This document shows positions 60,938 to 64,000 of a stretch of 64,000 nt of DNA, one piece after another (the first letter of the stretch is position 1; the number at the start of each line of letters is the position of its first letter). The stretch comes from Clostridia bacterium (GTDB lineage: Bacteria; Bacillota; Clostridia; Oscillospirales; CAG-272): contig JAFQUJ010000009.1 in assembly GCA_017408585.1 (NCBI GenBank), positions 62,001-126,000 on the forward strand, read 5' to 3'. The notes under the pieces are model-generated. The model made no database searches, had not been told where the DNA came from, and saw only the letters and a list, made by a program, of their open reading frames with translations. Position numbers and translations under genes: made by a program.

Positions 60938-62032
60938 ATGAAAAATACATTCGGTAATAGCATTGCCATCACCATCTTTGGCGAAAGTCATGGCGAGGCA
61001 ATAGGAGCAGTCCTTGACGGACTTTGCGCTGGTATTGACATAGATGAGGAATTCATTCGCGCACAGCTCTCAAAAAGACGCCCACAGGGGAAAACAGACA
61101 CACCTCGCGTCGAAAATGATAATTTCAAGATTTTAAGTGGAGTGTTTAATGGTAAAAGCACAGGCACGCCGATTTCCATTATAATTCCTAACGAAAACAC
61201 ACAAAGTAAGGCATATAATTACGGAGTTGCACGCCCCTCTCATGCCGATTATAGCGCATTTTGCAAATATCATGGCTTCGAGGATTATCGTGGAGGCGGA
61301 CACTTTTCCGGCAGAATAACAGCTGGAATTGTTTCTGTCGGTGCTATCGCAATAAAGGCGCTTGAAAAAATTGGAATAAGGATAGGCACACACATTCTAA
61401 AATGTGCAGGAGTAGCCGACGCTGAATTTTCAAGCCTTGAAAGCGACATAGAAACGCTAGGCAAAAGAGCCTTCCCGACTCTCTCTGAAAACGCAGAGCA
61501 AGAGATGACAAAGCTCATTTTTGAGGCAAGGGAAAACGGCGATAGCGTGGGTGGAGTGTTGCAAACAGCCATTATCGGTGTTCCCGCAGGAGTTGGCGAG
61601 CCATGGTTTGATAGCGTAGAGAGTATGCTCAGCCACGCACTATTTTCAATCGGTGGAGTAAAGGGTGTCGAGTTTGGCGCAGGCTTCGCTCTTGCCGATA
61701 TGAAGGGTAGCGAGGCAAATGACGCATTCATCTATGATGGTGACAGAGTTGTGACAAAAACAAATAATAACGGTGGAATAAATGGTGGAATCACTAACGG
61801 AATGCCAATTTTATTCAACCTCGCAGTGAAGCCTACCCCATCAATTTCACAGCCACAAAAAACAATCAACTTTATCGAAAATGAAAATGCTGACCTTGAA
61901 ATAAGGGGCAGACATGACCCTGCAATCGTAAGACGCGCGTGCGTTGTGATAGATAGCATAACTGCACTTGTGGTTGCAGATATGATAGCTCAAAAATTTG
62001 GCACAGATGTGTTCTTGAAAGGACTAAATTAA
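60938..62032 (+). CDS. aroC: chorismate synthase
   Basis: 364 residues with TIFGESHGEAIGAVLDG at the N-terminus, RPSHADYS and the GGGHFSGRITA block. The enzyme, dependent on reduced FMN, converts EPSP to chorismate. It starts one base after the aroB stop and ends in a one-base overlap with the next gene. Confidence 0.97.
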   Translation: MKNTFGNSIAITIFGESHGEAIGAVLDGLCAGIDIDEEFIRAQLSKRRPQGKTDTPRVENDNFKILSGVFNGKSTGTPISIIIPNENTQSKAYNYGVARPSHADYSAFCKYHGFEDYRGGGHFSGRITAGIVSVGAIAIKALEKIGIRIGTHILKCAGVADAEFSSLESDIETLGKRAFPTLSENAEQEMTKLIFEARENGDSVGGVLQTAIIGVPAGVGEPWFDSVESMLSHALFSIGGVKGVEFGAGFALADMKGSEANDAFIYDGDRVVTKTNNNGGINGGITNGMPILFNLAVKPTPSISQPQKTINFIENENADLEIRGRHDPAIVRRACVVIDSITALVVADMIAQKFGTDVFLKGLN

Positions 62033-63270
62033 TGAAATACGGATTAATAGGCGAGCACCTAGGACATAGCTTCTCGAAGGAAATTCACGAGAAAATAGCC
62101 GACTATGTGTACGAAATTTGCGAAATTGCTCCCGACAAACTAGAGGAATTCATAAAAAAAGCAGACTTTAATGGAATAAATGTTACCATTCCCTATAAGG
62201 AAAAGGTAATACCATACCTCTATTTTGTATCCGATAATGCGAGAAAAATCGGTGCAGTCAATACTGTCAAAAACGAGGACGGTAAGCTCTATGGCTATAA
62301 CACCGACTACATGGGAATGAAGGCTTTGATTTTGAGAAATCAAATCGACTTAAAGGGTAAAAAGGCTCTTATCCTCGGTGGTGGTGGCACATCAAAAACG
62401 GGACGCGCAGTGCTAAGCGACCTTGGTGTAAGAGAAATTGTAAGAGTAGGACTTGCCCATGAAAGCCCCGATGCTTTATATGAGGATGTTGCAAGACTTC
62501 ATAGCGACGCAGAATTTATCCTAAATACAACACCGGTTGGAATGTATCCCAAAAATGAGGGTAAAATAATAGATATAAAGGACTTTCCGTGCCTTGAGGG
62601 TGTAATTGATGTGGTGTATAACCCTCTTCGCACAAATCTCGTTCTAGACGCTAAAAAAAGAGGACTCAAGAGCGAGGGCGGACTTTATATGCTCGTATCT
62701 CAAGCAGTTTATGCGTGCGAGATATTTACATCAACTAAAATTCCAACCGAGGTGTGTGATCGCATCTTTAATCAAATCGTTAAGCAAAAGGAAAACATAG
62801 TTCTCATAGGAATGCCATCGTCAGGTAAGAGCACGGTGGGAATGTACCTCTCTCAACTGACAGACAGAGAGCTAGTTGATACCGACGAGGAAATCGTCAA
62901 GAAAATAGGAATGGAAATATCCGAATACTTTGCCCTTTACGGAGAGGAAAAATTCCGTGAAATTGAAAGCGAGGTAGTAAAGGAAATTTCAGCCAAAAAT
63001 GGCTTGATTATAGCCACAGGTGGTGGCGCAATTCTAAGAGAGGATAATGTAAGATACCTAAAGCAAAATGGTAGGCTTTACTTTTTGAATCGTGCTCTTG
63101 AAATGCTTACTCCAACAAGTGACCGCCCAACCGCCTCTGACTATGAAGCGCTAAGAAAGCGCTATAACGAAAGATACGGAATTTACACAAGCGTAGCCGA
63201 TGTTATTGTTCCCGCAAATGGAACAGTACCACAGGTTGCCGAAATAATAAAAGGAGAATTTTTCATATGA
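62032..63270 (+). CDS. aroE/aroK: fused shikimate dehydrogenase and shikimate kinase
   Basis: 412 residues. The N-terminal 250 residues are AroE: SFSKEIHEKIA, INVTIPYKEKV and the nucleotide site LGGGGTSKTGRAV. From about residue 258 a shikimate kinase follows with Walker A GMPSSGKSTVG, DTDEEIVKKIG and the ATGGGAIL and RPTAS binding motifs. Together the fused enzyme carries out two successive shikimate steps. No linker of unusual kind is seen, and both halves keep catalytic motifs. Confidence 0.95.
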   Translation: MKYGLIGEHLGHSFSKEIHEKIADYVYEICEIAPDKLEEFIKKADFNGINVTIPYKEKVIPYLYFVSDNARKIGAVNTVKNEDGKLYGYNTDYMGMKALILRNQIDLKGKKALILGGGGTSKTGRAVLSDLGVREIVRVGLAHESPDALYEDVARLHSDAEFILNTTPVGMYPKNEGKIIDIKDFPCLEGVIDVVYNPLRTNLVLDAKKRGLKSEGGLYMLVSQAVYACEIFTSTKIPTEVCDRIFNQIVKQKENIVLIGMPSSGKSTVGMYLSQLTDRELVDTDEEIVKKIGMEISEYFALYGEEKFREIESEVVKEISAKNGLIIATGGGAILREDNVRYLKQNGRLYFLNRALEMLTPTSDRPTASDYEALRKRYNERYGIYTSVADVIVPANGTVPQVAEIIKGEFFI

Positions 63271-63716
63271 AAATTCTTGTTCTAAACGGACCAAATATCA
63301 ATATGCTCGGCGTAAGAGAGCCCGAAATCTATGGTGGAAGCTCATATAAGGATCTGATACAAATGGTCACCGACCACGCAGTAACTCGTGGAGTTTTGGT
63401 AGAGTTTTATCAGTCAAATCATGAGGGCGACTTGGTTGACGCAATTCAAAGGGCATATTTTGATAATGTTGACGGAATTGTATTTAATCCCGCAGCATAC
63501 ACACATACAAGCATCGCAATACTTGATGCAGTAAAAGCTACCTCTATTCCTGTTATCGAGGTTCATATCTCAAATGTAGCAGAGCGTGAGGAGTTTAGAC
63601 AAATAAGCTATATAAGACAGGTAGCAAAGGCTACCATATGCGGAAAGGGCTTCCGGGGCTATACAGAGGCCATCGACATATTAATAGAAGGAATTACAAG
63701 CAAACAATGGAAATAA
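63267..63716 (+). CDS. aroQ: type II 3-dehydroquinate dehydratase
   Basis: 149 residues with LNGPNINMLGVREPEIYG (catalytic Asn and Arg), the YQSNHEGDLVDAI motif, NPAAYTHTSIAI and the HISN substrate site. It dehydrates dehydroquinate to dehydroshikimate. Overlaps the upstream stop by four bases and the next start by ten. Confidence 0.97.
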   Translation: MKILVLNGPNINMLGVREPEIYGGSSYKDLIQMVTDHAVTRGVLVEFYQSNHEGDLVDAIQRAYFDNVDGIVFNPAAYTHTSIAILDAVKATSIPVIEVHISNVAEREEFRQISYIRQVAKATICGKGFRGYTEAIDILIEGITSKQWK

Positions 63717-64000
63717 CAATAAAAAAGGGCTTGCCAAGTGGTAAATTTGTTGCTCCCCCCTCAAAGAGCTATGCTCATAGATTGCTTATCGCATCAGCAC
63801 TCAGTGGTGGAAGCACTCAAATTTCCAAAATTTCAAAAAGCGAGGATATGTACGCAACGCTTGATTGTATAAGAGCCCTTGGAACTAATGCAACGCTTAA
63901 TAGAGGCAAGGTTACCTTTGAAAAAAACGATCCTTGCGCCTATACGGGAATTTTCAATTGCCGTGAGAGCGGAAGCACACTTAGATTTTTCATTCCAATC
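63707..64000 (+). CDS. aroA: EPSP synthase, 5' part (cut by window end)
   Basis: The first 98 codons: MEITIKKGLPSGKFVAPPSK, then HRLLIASALSGGS and a CRESGSTLRFFIP motif, which is the phosphoenolpyruvate/shikimate-3-phosphate site region of AroA. It starts inside the aroQ stop, so it is translationally coupled. The rest lies outside the window. Confidence 0.93.
   Translation, partial: MEITIKKGLPSGKFVAPPSKSYAHRLLIASALSGGSTQISKISKSEDMYATLDCIRALGTNATLNRGKVTFEKNDPCAYTGIFNCRESGSTLRFFIPI

Noticed and set aside
1..64000. CRISPR arrays, rRNA operons or transposase genes.
   Set aside because: No regular spaced repeats, rRNA sequence or transposase motifs were seen on either strand.

Overview
The window looks like chromosomal DNA of an uncultured anaerobic member of the Clostridia, probably from a gut. 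Supporting signs are strong AGGAG ribosome binding sites, a pyruvate:ferredoxin oxidoreductase, small TM-rich clostridial reading frames, lipoproteins and secreted proteins without an outer-membrane apparatus, low GC and intrinsic terminators after most units. No rRNA, CRISPR array or insertion sequence was seen.

Region 1 (1 to about 16,100) is an AT-rich integrated element, all on the plus strand, lying against the 3' end of a tRNA-Trp gene (16106-16181, minus). Its left end is outside the window. The left part (1-5600) is an operon of accessory, regulatory and replication-type genes (PcfJ-like, DUF3102-type, winged-helix initiator-like, XRE, region-4-like regulator) closed by a terminator. 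After four AAAGGTCGG iterons comes a module whose order resembles that of filamentous phages: a small cytosolic protein and a small membrane-anchored protein with host-like codons, a terminator, a large secreted C-tail-anchored protein, two more secreted C-tail-anchored proteins, small genes, a membrane-embedded FtsK/HerA-type ATPase of Zot (pI) character, a hairpin-rich origin-like spacer, an HUH rolling-circle initiator, and two very stable GC-rich hairpins. I read this as a candidate inovirus-like prophage of a monoderm Clostridium-type host, lacking a secretin as expected. This is the most interesting part of the window.

Region 2 (16,200-33,500) is ordinary chromosome: a C-terminal gene remnant, yifB/comM, nifJ, a small leader-type peptide gene, an ABC exporter pair, a U32 peptidase, uppP, pgk, tpiA, a tandem repeat array, an RsgI-like lipoprotein and a secreted beta-helix protein.

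Region 3 (33,500-42,900) holds a minus-strand catabolic operon (old-yellow-enzyme family reductase, SDR dehydrogenase, FAD flavoprotein, sugar isomerase-like barrel, heparinase II/III-like protein) divergent from a 2-hydroxyacid dehydrogenase gene. A perfect ACGCGT-centred palindrome sits in the shared promoter region.

Region 4 (43,000-52,000) has an orphan MazF, an acyl-ACP thioesterase, a discoidin-domain secreted protein, a candidate structured small RNA, ribF, a metallo-hydrolase, a serine hydrolase, an ASCH protein and a decayed sigma-factor gene. It is followed by about 1.3 kb of gene-poor DNA with a 28-bp palindrome and DnaA-box-like motifs.

Region 5 (52,000-64,000) has tilS-hpt-ftsH, a cysteine-repeat lipoprotein, and an aromatic amino acid operon pheA-aroB-aroC-aroE/aroK-aroQ-aroA (last gene cut by the window end). 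Three promoters (near 16.3, 31.5 and 56.4 kb) share a TTGTGC-N5-GCACA(A/G) palindrome followed by a second partial copy upstream of or overlapping the -35 box, suggesting a regulon of surface proteins.
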